Assembly: GCF_047511655.1 (NCBI RefSeq)
Contig: NC_133390.1
Location: 161,732,583 to 161,796,582 of the forward strand
Direction of reading: 5' to 3'
Length of the DNA: 64,000 bases
DNA from: Castor canadensis
Taxonomy: Eukaryota > Chordata > Mammalia > Rodentia > Castoridae
Shown here: positions 1 through 9,894 of the stretch, in pieces
How positions within the stretch are numbered: the stretch's first letter is position 1
Layout: each line of letters starts with the position of its first letter
Made by a program: the position numbers and the translations under genes
Notes under the pieces: generated by a model
Database searches by the model: none
Told to the model about the DNA's origin: nothing
Seen by the model: the letters and a program-made list of their open reading frames with translations, nothing else

Positions 1-233
1 TAGTAGTTTGCAGACTCAAAAATGTTAGTCATTAGTTGACATTGTAGTTATGCTGTCTGTGGTGTTGACAAAAGGCAGCAACATATCTCAAAGTATGATG
101 CATTGCTCACACACTTCACGAACTTTCTATCTCCACATTAGTTCCCCTTTTGCATATACTCCTGAATAGAATGTACTAACTGCTTCCTAGTTAGCTCCTT
201 CTTTTCCATTAGGTTTTATTTTAATTTTTTGTT
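1..233. other. Unassigned intergenic sequence
   Basis: AT-rich single-copy-looking sequence. I see no exon, open frame or recognisable repeat in it. Confidence 0.4.
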
Positions 234-350
234 ATTGTTGCTTTTTTGTTTGGAGACAGGGTCTTCCTAGACTGGCCCCAAGCTATGATCCTCCTGCCTC
301 CACCTCCTGAGCCCCGGGATTACAGGCTTGTGCCCCCATACCTGCTGGCT
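234..350 (-). repeat. B1-like SINE (reverse)
   Basis: Read on the minus strand this has the B1/7SL pattern. On the plus strand it shows a T-rich start, then 'gacagggtctt', 'gatcctcctgcctcc' and 'gggattacagg'. The element is old and diverged. Confidence 0.65.
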
Positions 351-468
351 TCCATCAGGCTTTAGGTTAAATGCCTTTTCTTCAGAGGAGTCCCTGCTAA
401 CTAAACAGGCCACCACTGTTACTGTCTGCAAATCATCCTGCCTATTTCCTTTGTAGCACTTATTATTA

Positions 469-724
469 CTTTTTTTTTTGCAGTCCTGGGGTTTGAATTG
501 AGGGTCTACACCTTGAGCCACTCCACCAGCCCTTTTCTGTGATGGTTTTGTTGTTGGTGGTGGTGGTGGTTTTTTGTTTTGTTTTGTTTTGTTTTTATTT
601 TTGTGATGGGTTTTTTGAGATAGAGTCTCACAAACTATTTGCCCAGACTGGCTTCAAACCGTGATCCTCCTGATCTCTGCCTCCTGAGTAGCTAGGATTA
701 CAGGTGTGAGCCACCCGATGGCCA
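469..724 (-). repeat. Composite B1/tRNA-like SINE (reverse)
   Basis: The tRNA-like tail comes first on the plus strand (T-run, 'ggggtttgaattgagg', 'gagccactccaccagccc'). A T/G-rich linker follows, then the B1-like part ('gagatagagtctcac', 'cctgagtagctaggattacagg'). This is the commonest young SINE type in the window. Confidence 0.8.
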
Positions 725-870
725 GCTATTTTTAATTATTACATTTTTGGCTTACTTGCCTATTATTCCTACTCAAGTGTAACCAACATAAAGTCAGCAA
801 TCATGTCTGTTTTCTTCATTATATTTCCAATGCTTAGTTCAATCCTTGACATGAAGTAGTTGCTTAGAAG

Positions 871-1115
871 ATTTTTTGGATGAATGGAAATCTAGATAAG
901 TCGATTGATGAAAAGATGAATAGATCGATATAAAGGTACCTGGATGGATGGGTGGAATGATGGATGGACATATATTTTAATAAATAGGAGGACAAATGGC
1001 CCAATGATGAATAACTGGATGGATGGAGGAGCCCACACTTGAGAAATATCTTCTTGGTAAGTGGATCCATGGATGGGTGGTTGGAGTGATGGGCTGAAGA
1101 AGAGATGCTTGGTTG
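871..1115. repeat. Degenerate (GGAT)n/(GATG)n simple repeat
   Basis: Repeated 'gatggatgg' and 'tggatgaatgg' words run through about 240 bp with many substitutions. The long antisense open frames over it are a by-product of the repeat. Confidence 0.75.
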
Positions 1116-1142
1116 GATGGAAGTTTGAAAATAGCGCCCCTG

Positions 1143-1346
1143 CCGGGCGCAGGTGGCTCACGCCTGTAATCCTAGCTACTCAAGAGGTAGAGATCAGAAG
1201 GATCTTGGTCCAAAGCCAGTCCGGGCAAAAGTTCACGAGACTCTCTCTCGGAAAACCCATCACAAAAATAGAGCTGGTGGAGTGGCTCGAGGTGTAGGCC
1301 CTGAGTTCAAACCCCAGCACCTCAAAAAAAACCAAAAACAAAAAAA
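1143..1346 (+). repeat. Full-length composite B1/tRNA-like SINE
   Basis: The B1-like head ('ggtggctcacgcctgtaatc', 'agatcagaagg') is followed by an A-rich linker, the tRNA-like part ('gctggtggagtggctcgagg', 'gagttcaaaccccagc') and an A-tail. It lies directly against the CpG island of the SNHG11-like gene. Confidence 0.9.
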
Positions 1347-1383
1347 CAGCGTCTCAGTTGCGTGTTCGATTTTCAGCTCAGCT

Positions 1384-1398
1384 CCGCCAGGGGGCGCT
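1384..1398 (+). promoter_or_regulatory. CTCF-like binding motif
   Basis: The bases ccgccagggggcgct fit the CTCF core consensus CCASYAGRKGGCRSY at all but one position (G for A at position 3). It sits at the upstream edge of the CpG island. Confidence 0.6.
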
Positions 1399-1479
1399 GC
1401 GGCGCCCCTCCCGCAGGCGGCGCGGGCGAGGGGGACGCGCGGCCAGCGAGCCACAGGGCTCAGCCCCGCGCGGAGCGCT

Positions 1480-1562
1480 CCTGCGCTGCGGTCTCCCGCG
1501 CGCTCCTGCACGGCTGCAACGCCCCACGCCCGCCACCGCCGCCTTCCCTCCTCGCTCCCTGG
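1480..1562 (+). ncRNA. SNHG11: Probable first exon of SNHG11-like host gene
   Basis: The GC-rich sequence ends in a near-consensus splice donor (g|gtgagtca, GT at 1563-1564) inside the CpG island. The 5' boundary is a guess because the transcription start cannot be read from sequence alone. The assignment to SNHG11 rests on the snoRNAs and exons downstream and on the position and direction relative to RALGAPB. Confidence 0.45.
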
Positions 1563-2449
1563 GTGAGTCACTGCGGGTCTGTGCTCGGGCGTCCTCTGCA
1601 CGGGTACACGGAAGGCCTCCAAAGCTGGTGCTGCGTCACCCTCAACCAGGGGAAACTGAGGCCGAGGGGCCAGGGTCAGCACCAGGCGAGCCCCGCCTCC
1701 CACGGGCCGTGGCCTCCCAGGACTCGCGTGTCCTCACGAAGAGACACGGGGTGGGCGGCGACCCGGGCTGAGTGGCCCCAGCGGGCTCAGGGCGCGGAGC
1801 ACCCACGGTCGGGGACCCGAGTCCTCGTGCATCCTCAGCCCGTTGTGAGTTCCTACGCAAGGTCAGTCGTTGTGCAGGTCCTAGGCCATTGACTACTGCT
1901 CCCTTCCAAGGCGAGCACTAAAGCCTCCATTTTGCAGACGACTTGGCTACGATTTAAGTTGACGCTCCAGGGCCCCAGGGGACAGCGACCCGACTCCTAC
2001 GCGCCTGCTCTACACTGAAGCTGGGTCCCCTGCTTCTCCCTGCCTGGGCCTGCTGCTGTCCTGAAGACTGATGGAAACTGTCCTTGCGATGGAGATGTTG
2101 GCTCTGCAGCAGCCAGTGCCTCTCCTCTCCGCACTCCTGCTGGAGTGGCTCCACTGTCCCCAGAGAGAATTTCCCTGGGGTAAGGGCTGCTGCTTATGAA
2201 AACCTTGAAGCTTGGTGATCTGGGATCACCTTCCCAGGGCACCTGCAGAAGGGATGGTAAGCTCAGCGGGATACAGAGAATGTGGAAAATCCCCTGTGTA
2301 GAGTGAAGCCTGGTGGGAGCACATGAGGGCCTGGGTCTGAAAGCCAGAAAGACCCCCAAATCTGGAAGTCAAATCATGGCTGAGTTTCTTCATTTTTTTC
2401 CTGTAAGGTACGGAAACTGCAAAGTTTCTGTGAGGGCAGAGACCTTGGA

Positions 2450-2541
2450 TCCTTTTTTTTTTAATAGGACTGGGATTCGAACTCATTGCTTTGTGTTTGC
2501 AAAACAGGTATTCTTCGGCTTGAGCCACCCCTCTAGCCCAT
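2450..2541 (-). repeat. tRNA-like SINE (reverse)
   Basis: A T-run is followed by 'actgggattcgaactc' and ends in 'gagccacccctctagccc', the reverse of the tRNA-like SINE. It lies in the presumed first intron of the host gene. Confidence 0.7.
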
Positions 2542-2824
2542 TTTGTTTTGTTTTTGAGCCCTAGTGTCTGGCTGCAAGTAGGTACTCATTATATGTGAGT
2601 ATTTGAACAGAAGCTGGTCTTCTTGTGGACTCTTGATGGTAGCAGATAAAGTCTTTATCTGAAGTCATGATCATATAGGGCCCAGAATCCTTTGCGCTTG
2701 ACGCGTGGACAGTCAACAAGTATTTTCCATTGGAGGTTCTTTGGCAGGAAATGGATCTCCGTCAACAAGGGAACTTTCTGGAACCTCTACTGTTTCATCA
2801 GAGTTTGCACAAAAGGCCTGAAAA

Positions 2825-2930
2825 GTTCACTTGCCATAGACGATTTGTTGTCTCCTGTGGTGCTGTCAACTCTTCTTTTTGTACACGAGGAAAGGACAGG
2901 GCTCACGGGTTAGGAATAACAGCCCACATT
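2825..2930 (+). ncRNA. Weak candidate H/ACA-like RNA
   Basis: A stem (ccatagac with gtc..tgtgg, about 2837-2863) is followed by an H-box-like ACACGA and a short stem gggct/agccc. The bases ACA and three more lie immediately 3' of that stem. The order is that of an H/ACA snoRNA and the distance to the acceptor at 3035 is plausible, but the second hairpin is shorter than usual. In human, SNHG11 carries further snoRNAs (SNORA60, SNORA39), which I cannot match by memory to this stretch. Confidence 0.2.
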
Positions 2931-3035
2931 TGTGAAGCAGCGAGCTACTGTGAGAGAAACTCTCCATGTGCTTATCAAGATGGGCTTGACCAGGTGACAT
3001 TTAGGTGGCTTCTCTGGATTTCTTGTTTATTGCAG

Positions 3036-3115
3036 AGGTGTCCACTTGGTGCAAAGGAGTTCATGAGAGGTGTCTTCACCCTTCCAGGAAGCAGCTCAAC
3101 CATGGTGCTCCCAAG
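3036..3115 (+). ncRNA. SNHG11: Internal non-coding exon of SNHG11-like host gene
   Basis: It is bounded by a good acceptor (pyrimidine-rich tract ending tgcag at 3035) and a donor (ccaag|gtgagg at 3116), giving 80 nt. It aligns along its length with the exon at 4132-4203: both share 'gtcca', a 'gag..catg' block, 'tgtc', and a terminal 'aag' or 'gag' before the donor. This implies duplication. There is no conserved reading frame, as expected for a snoRNA host transcript. Confidence 0.6.
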
Positions 3116-3561
3116 GTGAGGTCTGAACTGTAGAGTTAGGGGCTTTGCATCCCATAAGGATGCACACAGGTTCCTTGGGAGTGATGTAGTCTGGAGGTGA
3201 GGTGAAGGTGGGTTCTTTCTGATCCCACTTTTGCCCTCCCAGGGGGCTTTGAGATGCACCTGACTCCTCTTGGTGTGCCTGCTTCAGTCCTGAGTCTTCA
3301 GGAATTACCACCCTTACTTTGGTGTTGGCAGCAGAACACCCAAATCAAAACCAGCAAGAATTTTGGCATTGTATCCTCCGGCACCCAGGTCTCAGTCACC
3401 TCCTCACAGCGCTGGGACCTTCCTCCAGAAAGCAGGAATGAGAAGACAATGAGTCCCTGTCTTCCATGACCTCAGAAATCCAACACTTTTTTCTAGTGCT
3501 GTCTTTCCTTTGTCCCGCTTATTAGCGATGAAGGAATGCCCTCTGTTCTGTCCTTTCTGCC

Positions 3562-3692
3562 TCTGTACTCATAAGTGACCAGGGGGTGCCCATATCCTGG
3601 TCATTGGTAGTGCAGGCAGAGAAAATGTAGAAAGAATCATCTTGCGTTTGGAAGGTCCACATCCTCGCCAGTTTGGGGAGCTTTTCCATTCT
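3562..3692 (+). ncRNA. SNORA71: SNORA71-type H/ACA snoRNA copy 1 (degenerate ACA)
   Basis: This is an intronic H/ACA-type RNA, which would guide pseudouridylation in the nucleolus or Cajal body. The 5' hairpin has an outer stem tgtact (3564) with agtgca (3609) and an internal loop serving as guide pocket. Its perfect 10-bp inner stem pairs agtgaccagg with cctggtcatt. The H box AGAGAA (ANANNA) is at 3618-3623. The 3' part aligns base for base with copy 2 at 4559-4692, but the place of the ACA box reads catt, so no ACA follows the terminal stem. The copy may be inactive or use a different 3' end. SNORA71 naming rests on recalled family sequence and the locus. Confidence 0.65.
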
Positions 3693-3819
3693 CGTGCCCC
3701 TCAACTCTGCACACGCCTTGGACACCCAGGATATTGGGGCTGCCATGTGTGCAGTACCTTCATTATTGGAGCTTTCACTTCCTGTCCTCTGCTTTTGGGA
3801 ACCAGGTTATGCATGTTGT

Positions 3820-3960
3820 TTAAGTTCCCCTTGATGGCCAGCTGTCACTGCCAGTGAGACATGGCATCCCACACACTGATCTTGGCATTGGCTCTATAAC
3901 TGTAGTGCTGATTGCATACTGATCAGCCTTGGCACCATGCCCTAGACCGTCCATCATCGC
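3820..3960 (+). ncRNA. Unassigned structured segment in host-gene intron
   Basis: A good hairpin (gatggcca with tggcatc and an inner tgt/aca plus cac/gtg stem, 3833-3872) is followed by a larger imperfect one (ggcat..atgcc, 3887-3942). The two-hairpin layout suggests another snoRNA, but I see no proper ANANNA hinge or ACA tail. I therefore do not call it a snoRNA. Confidence 0.2.
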
Positions 3961-4131
3961 CCTCTTTAGAGTTAACTCTTTTTCCTGAGGAAGTTGTGAG
4001 TTTGCTCAGGAAACAAGAGCTAGCAGTTTGGGAATGCTTCCTGTCTGCTAACTACTGTGCAGAGCCCTTTCCTGGTGCCGTGAGCAGTGACAAGCCGTGT
4101 GGTCACCACCAGGCCTTCCTGTCTCTTGCAG

Positions 4132-4203
4132 GCAAGTCCATTGTGAGCAGAGGTGCCATGGGAGCTGTCGAGTCAGAAAAATTCTAGACCCATGTACCCT
4201 GAG
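4132..4203 (+). ncRNA. SNHG11: Internal non-coding exon of SNHG11-like host gene (duplicate)
   Basis: The acceptor is strong (cctgtctcttgcag, ending 4131) and the donor is near-consensus (gag|gtaaga at 4204), giving 72 nt. It is recognisably related to the exon at 3036-3115. Each exon is followed by an intron with a SNORA71-type copy, about 450 nt downstream for the first and about 355 nt for the second. Confidence 0.65.
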
Positions 4204-4558
4204 GTAAGAGCTCTGGTCCATTCTCTGGAGTGTTGGTCCCTTGCATCTGAAAGGCACAGAGTCCTTGCATGTTCCCAGGGGCTTCGATGATGAGGCAGGT
4301 GAGATAGAGGTGGCACCTTGGGTTCCCAGATCCACTGCCCATCCTGCCAACGTTGATCACATCTGGTTCTTACTGTTACCAATCTTAATATTTGTCCACC
4401 GTTTCTTTTTGGCTCCCTTGGCAGAAGGTACTATGAGACTTTTGCAGGAAAGAAGGGTTATTATTGGGGTCTTATGTTGGCTGGGCTGTTTTCCTGGACT
4501 TAGGCTATGCCACTGACATCTGCTCCTCTCCCTGGAGCCCCCCACACCTGTGTGTGTA

Positions 4559-4692
4559 CCTGCATTCAAAAATGATCATGGGCTGCCTGTGCTCTGATCA
4601 TCTGTAATGCAGGGAGAGGAATCGCTGAAAGCCATTTCCCGTGTTTGGAGGGTCCATACCTGTCCCTTTCAAATGCTGGCGCTTTCACACAC
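4559..4692 (+). ncRNA. SNORA71: SNORA71-type H/ACA snoRNA copy 2 (intact)
   Basis: It has all the landmarks of an H/ACA box snoRNA. The 5' hairpin has outer stem tgcatt (4561) with aatgca (4606), a pocket, and inner stem atgatca/tgatcat. The hinge box AGAGGA is at 4615-4620. The 3' hairpin has outer stem gaaagc with gctttc (4681), cattt/aaatg, and an apical aggg/ccct. The ACA box at 4687-4689 lies exactly three bases before the expected end. The length of about 133 nt suits the SNORA71 family, known in human from introns of SNHG17 and SNHG11 next to RALGAPB. A possible acceptor (ctcctgttag) lies about 100 nt downstream at 4794. The rRNA target was not derived. Confidence 0.8.
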
Positions 4693-4794
4693 TTCCTCTC
4701 CTGCCGACACATTCTCAGGCATTGGAGCTGCTGTGGGAGAGACAGTGATGAGAGACATTTTGGTTTAGCCTTCCTCAGTTTGGCCTCCTGTTAG

Positions 4795-5729
4795 AAAGAC
4801 TAGAGAATGTTGGTGGTGGAAGGGGCCAGGATGAATTGTGTATAATGAACAAGTGCAGAGACAGGTGCTACTTGGTCACTGCCACAGGATTTTCACCTTT
4901 TGGAGGAGGTGGGCCTGAGCAGGGCTTTGAAGGAGTATGATGATCTCTGAGGTTGAGGTGAGCGAGAGCTCCCAGTTCCGCTGTGGAGGTAGGTGTGCCA
5001 GTCAGTAATGGCAACATGGAGGAGGGCTACTGGGGATCCTTCTCTCCCAACAAGGTGTGGTGGGACCTCAGTGGGAGAATCCCTGAGAGCAAGCCCTAGA
5101 GCTGTCCCTCTGCCAGTTCCCCTCCAGGAGCTGCTTTTGACTTTTAAGACAGTTTTCATTTCACTATTCTCTAGGAGTATTGAGATTCCTTTTTGAGATG
5201 AGCATGCTGCAGAAAAACCCTGCAACTTGTACCTCGTTAACTGAAGCATTCTCGTGATGTCAGTGGGAAGCATGAGATAATTAATGGAGACCCAAAGGAA
5301 CGAAGCCCCAGGGATGGAGGCCCTAACACGCTCGGTATGACCATCTGGGTCCCTGCTCCCTGCAGGGGTCTCCTCATGGTGAGTTACTGTGGGAGGGGAA
5401 TTCCAAGCCACTAGCCCTTGTCTCCCTTCCTTCCTGAGGCTATGGTGACGGTCATGGAAACTGGCATAGCACAGAAGGAAGCAGACTGTCCACAGCTGCT
5501 CCAGCCTAGCACAGCACCTTTGCACTGTGGTCAGGCGGGACAGAGGGATTTGGGTTCAGTGGTGGACACACTCCAGCTGTTCTGCCCTGCCCCAGCAGTG
5601 CCCCAGGATACCATGAACATGAAGACTCGTTTTTCTTCATTTCTGCCAGGTCATACATGGCCAGACTCCGAGTCATCTTGCCTACTCCTGGGGTAACTGT
5701 AGATCCAAGACATCCTGGTGATGTTTTCA
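4795..5729 (+). other. Probable 3' part of SNHG11-like transcript, exons unresolved
   Basis: It begins after the possible acceptor at 4794. Further possible sites are an acceptor at about 5366 (ctccctgcag) and a donor at about 5380 (atg|gtgagt). I see no AATAAA, so the terminal exon and poly(A) site are not placed. Open frames here have no recognisable product. Confidence 0.3.
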
Positions 5730-6057
5730 TGGGTTTTTTGTTTGTTTGTTTGTTGTTGTTTTTGAGTCAGGGTCTCACTATGCAGCCCGAGATGACCCTG
5801 AACTCACTGGGTAGTCCAGGCTGGCTTTGAACTCATTATCTTCCTGTGTCTGCCTCCCAAGTGCTGGGATTACAGGTCTGTACCACCACACCCAGCTGTT
5901 TTGTAGTTGGTGGTGGTGTTTTTTTGTTTGTTGTTTTGTTTTTTGAAAGAGAATCTCCGTATGTTTCCCAGGCTGGACTCGAACTCCTGATCTCAAGTGG
6001 TCCTCCCGCCTCAGCCTCCCAAGTGCTAGGCTTACAGGTGTGTGTCAGCACACCTGG
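5730..6057 (-). repeat. Two adjacent B1-like SINEs (reverse)
   Basis: Copy one (about 5730-5897) and copy two (about 5919-6057) each run from a T-rich start through 'cccaagtgctgggattacag' or its 'tgctaggcttacag' variant. The resulting dimer resembles an Alu-like arrangement but has independent T-runs. Confidence 0.8.
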
Positions 6058-6684
6058 TGTTGTGTAGTTTGTTATGCCACACACTGTTATATTATTACCC
6101 ACGTCAGTAAATTTGGAAATGTGTCCTGCTGCTTGTTCTTTGGTTTTCATTGGTTTGCTTGTTTACTGATGCTTCTGCATCAGCGAGGCTGAGTATACAG
6201 AAGGTGGGTCTGGGCAGATCTGGTTCTTGCTCAGCTCAGAATCCCCACCAGGCACACTCCTAAGGCTTGACCTAGGGAATAGGGTGTGGGATGTGGATTT
6301 TGGACTAGAGGTGGAACAATCCCATGTGTGGTAGGCAGATGGCAGGCATGGGGTTTTGGTTACCGGGAAGTATGTTTGGCCTTTGGGGATTATGTCCTGA
6401 AGCAGTGATCGCAGTGGTGTGCTCAGCATATGTGTGGCTCTCCACCTGACCTGCGTCCACCTGCAGCTCCAAAGTATGGAGTCAGGCTGTCAGACCCCTG
6501 AAGGCAAGCATGGGGGGGGGCATTCTTGGGGGCTGAAGAGTCCACTCTGCCAGCCTTTATTTCTGACATCTGCCATTTGCTTTCTAGAAGATCCCCCAGC
6601 CCTCTCTAGCAATTTCAAAGTACCACACCCCTTGTACTTCAGTGTGGAATGAACATGGTTCCCCCGGTGTGACCAGTTCCCCCA

Positions 6685-6790
6685 TTTTTGGGGGGGACAG
6701 GGTCTTATTTTGTAGCCCAGGCTGGCTTTAAATGTGGGATCAAGTGCCAGGATTATAGGTGTGTGGTACTGCCACCACACCCAGCCCCAC
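6685..6790 (-). repeat. B1-like SINE (reverse)
   Basis: 'gacagggtcttattttgtag', 'cccaggctggctttaaa' and 'ccaccacacccagccc' mark a diverged B1. Confidence 0.7.
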
Positions 6791-7499
6791 ATATAGTGAA
6801 GTTTTACTGTGGATTGGTGCTCTGACATTGGTCACCCTCTCTTTCCCGAACAGATGACTGTCCCCTCTCATGACCAGGTAGTTTCCCATCAGCTATGGAC
6901 AGCAGTGTCTGTTTCCCTCCCCTTTAGCATCTCTCCTTCTCACCGGTCCACAGTCTCAATCCTCCCTATGTCCCCGTTAGCCCATGCTCTGTAGGAAGGG
7001 ATGGTGGCAGGCACACCAGAAGGGACAGGAAGAGGGGGGTTGCTGAGTGGGGGGAGGGAGCCTCAAGCCTGTGGAGGTGTGATTACTAAGGTAGCTTGCC
7101 CCACAGTCCTCCAAAACTCCTTCCTAACAAACCAGACTAGTTGATTTGTGGAGGGTCCCCGTGTTCCTTGTTCTGTTTCTGTGCATCCTACATTCTAGTA
7201 TAAGGGACAGATGTGAAGGGCAGTGAAGGAATGTGTGAGAATACTTAGTCCAGCACTTGGTGAACAGTAAGCACTTGATAAAGGACACCTCTCCATCGTT
7301 AACTTGCTCACTTTCAGACTCACAGTGGTCCTCCTCACTGGCCCAGCCTCTTAGCTCTTCCTCTTTCTGCCCTCAGCAAATCTCACCCCCACCCCCTGCC
7401 CCTCAGCTTCAGAAAAACCCAAGCAAAGTCCTCCCCGCTCTGCCCATCACCTACCTGTGCACCCTCCCCTCACAATGCCCAGGCCCCAGCCACTCTACT

Positions 7500-7780
7500 A
7501 CTTAAAGGTCCTGAGCACATTCTCTTTTCTGCTTTGTGCCAGGACACATCCTCCACTACAGCTGACTCAGTTCTGCCACTTCCTTCAGGAAGCCATCTTT
7601 GGCTACCTCTCCACCCAGACTGCAGCCTCTGCCCCACCTCATTCATATCATGTACCGATTACACAGGCCCTGTCCCAGGAACTGGTAGGTGAAACAAGCA
7701 AAAAGCAAATCCTGCTTCCCTAATGTAGAGGACAGAGACATCCCATAAGCAGAACAAAGTACTTACTAAAATATGTGATA
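7500..7780 (+). repeat. Probable ancient L2-like remnant
   Basis: 'cttccttcaggaagccatct' and the later 'tgtagaggacagagacatcc' resemble the 3' region of old LINE-2 copies. This is pattern recognition only, and no open frame is kept. Confidence 0.35.
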
Positions 7781-9170
7781 TGCTGAAGAAGAGCCAAGGA
7801 CAAAAATCATAAAGGAGGGAAACAAGGAAGTCTGGGGAGGGGGGCAGGGGCATGGCATTTTGCACGGGTGGACAGGAAGATCTCACCTGCAAGGTGTGCT
7901 TTGAGTTTGTGGGCTCTCTCTCCTCTGGACATTCACAGCAGCCTTTGCAAGCCACCAGCACTAAGGATGGAAGGAAAGGGTAAAGGGAAGTCCTGGATAC
8001 CACATCCAGTGAACCATGGACACAACAGTTGCCTGAGGCCAATGTTGTGCTGCTCTGATTATGAATGTCTGACAGGTTATGGGAGGGGCCAATCAGATCA
8101 GGCCATGATTAAGTCAGCACCAGGCTATGCATGTAGGCAGGCCAGGCTCCATACCTGTCAGCTCTGCTGCCCCCTCACCCAAGTGACAACTCAGTGATGA
8201 GCAAGTCAAGCAGATTCCTTTGTGGGGAGCTCTGCACATGTTGAGAACCTGAGTAACTACTGAAGGAACAGAAACGGGAGACACAGTATCTGAGTCTTAA
8301 GAGCTATACCCAGGCGTGCAGGACGATGAGCTCTGTTGCGCTCAGGAGAACCATTTCCAAAAGTCTTAAAGGTGGATTTTCCTGTGTCTAGACCACATGC
8401 ATGCTCCACAGGCCTGGCCGTGGGCAGAACTCACACTCACCACAGGGCTAGGGGTTTAGACTTCTCCAGATTTTTATAAAGCATGGTCAAGACTAAGATA
8501 ACTGTCTTTTTTTTTAAATGACCAACCAGCGTGCCCATTACTAGGGGGAGAACAGTGGGTTTCTGCTTGTTATAACCAAAAGACACACCAGCATGGTGCC
8601 TGACACCTGGAAGGTGCCCATATCATTTAGGGATGAGGAACAAGGCTGGGGGTGGCTTTGATGGTGCATACTGGGAATAGCCCATCTGCCTCCATGGCTA
8701 CAGCTGCCCTAGCACCACACACCCTTCCCAGCCTGCATCTGGAAGTCACCTAAAGAAGACATAAGAACCTGTCAAATTCTGATCTGGCCACTTATTTGCC
8801 ATGGGGCCTGGACCATGCTCTTCTGCCTCCCTGGACCTCGCTGGACATGAACAATTTTTAGCTCTATAATCTGACCACAGAATAGCATTCACCCCAAATA
8901 GCAAAGATTAAATAAGATGATGCACATTAAGTGCACGACACAGCACCTGCTTTGTGCCTCATGCTCAGTAGTCAGATATTTTTATCTGATGAGCATATAT
9001 AGATTGACAGTTACAATGAAGAACAAAGACGAAATGTCACTATGACAGAGTCATCTGTTAAGACAACAACACTATTTTCTTGTTTGCTAATTTGCAGGTC
9101 TTCCAATGAGGGCTGGTGTTTATCATCACTGTCCTTGATTGAACTTTGATTAAATGCCACACTGTATTAA
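7781..9170. other. Intergenic, no gene recognised
   Basis: Mostly unique-looking sequence. The small open frames overlap on both strands without codon signal or splice context. No clear SINE is present. Confidence 0.4.
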
Positions 9171-9179
9171 GCACATATA

Positions 9180-9320
9180 TAACTACCACCTTGAATCTTC
9201 ACAACAACCCAATAGGGTAGATTTAATTATTCCCTAGTTTACAAATAAGGGAATAATTAAGAGAAATGAAGGGACTGGGTTCGCACCAAGTGAGAGGCTC
9301 CAACAGGGCTCTGCTTCCTG
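9180..9320 (-). repeat. MIR-like ancient SINE fragment
   Basis: 'cttcacaacaacccaatagg' followed by 'ccctagtttacaaataaggg' is the characteristic MIR core read in reverse (the usual form is cctcacaacaaccc..ccattttacagatgagg). Confidence 0.5.
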
Positions 9321-9894
9321 GTGCATGAGGTATGAGCACTGTTACAGGCTGATTTCATAGACAGTGGGAGTGCACAGGCTGTCAGACTCTGTGTGCACCG
9401 GGATCCTGGAACTCAGGATCCTTTACCAGTCCCTCCATCTGTTTCAAATTACTGCCATGATATCCAGTCTTCCTAAAATAGTCCCCATCTAAATCAACAG
9501 GCTTACAGAGTGAACTATAACCCTGACATATAGGGGGTGTATGTTTCAGGCAGTCCCCAAATATCTTGTGTCCCTCCGATGCTATTGTCTACAGCAGGAG
9601 TCATCAGAGCCTGGCGCATTACTGAGGTGGCTAAGGACCTGGATTAGTGTCAAGAAGAGCCACGCTCCTACCAGGAAATTATTGGCAAGAGACCCTTGTG
9701 AAGCAGCAGAACCTCCTGGCAGAATTGAGCCAGCAGCGTGGATATCAGGGCAGGGTGTAATGATTTTTTTCCCTAGTAGCCACATTAAAGAAAGATAAAG
9801 AAGCAAGGAAAATAAATTTTAGTAATGTATTTTTATTAGCCTACTATATAAATATTGTCGTTCCAACATGAAATTAATATTAACAACTTCGTGG

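Larger units (their letters stand above)
1355..1850 (+). promoter_or_regulatory. SNHG11: CpG island / promoter of SNHG11-like gene
   Basis: This is a GC-rich, CpG-dense block in otherwise AT-rich DNA, which contains the presumed first exon and its donor at 1563. Several pyrimidine-rich C-starts occur here (for example near 1487 and 1543), as expected of 5'-TOP snoRNA host genes, but the start site cannot be fixed by eye. Long open frames on both strands are shadows of the base composition. Confidence 0.7.

Noticed and set aside
1260-1892. Overlapping open frames of 137-176 codons on both strands near the first CpG island
   Set aside because: These are base-composition shadows partly derived from the adjacent SINE. 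The locus context is a non-coding snoRNA host gene.
4285-4400. C/D-box snoRNA suggested by atgatga near 4286
   Set aside because: No CTGA occurs in the following 100 bases.
4895-5000. C/D-box snoRNA suggested by atgatga near 4937
   Set aside because: No properly placed D box (CTGA) or terminal stem was found at the usual distance.
4893-5525. 210-codon minus-strand open frame in the host-gene region
   Set aside because: It overlaps plus-strand frames, has no recognisable domain, and lies antisense to a spliced non-coding gene. Chance is the simpler reading.
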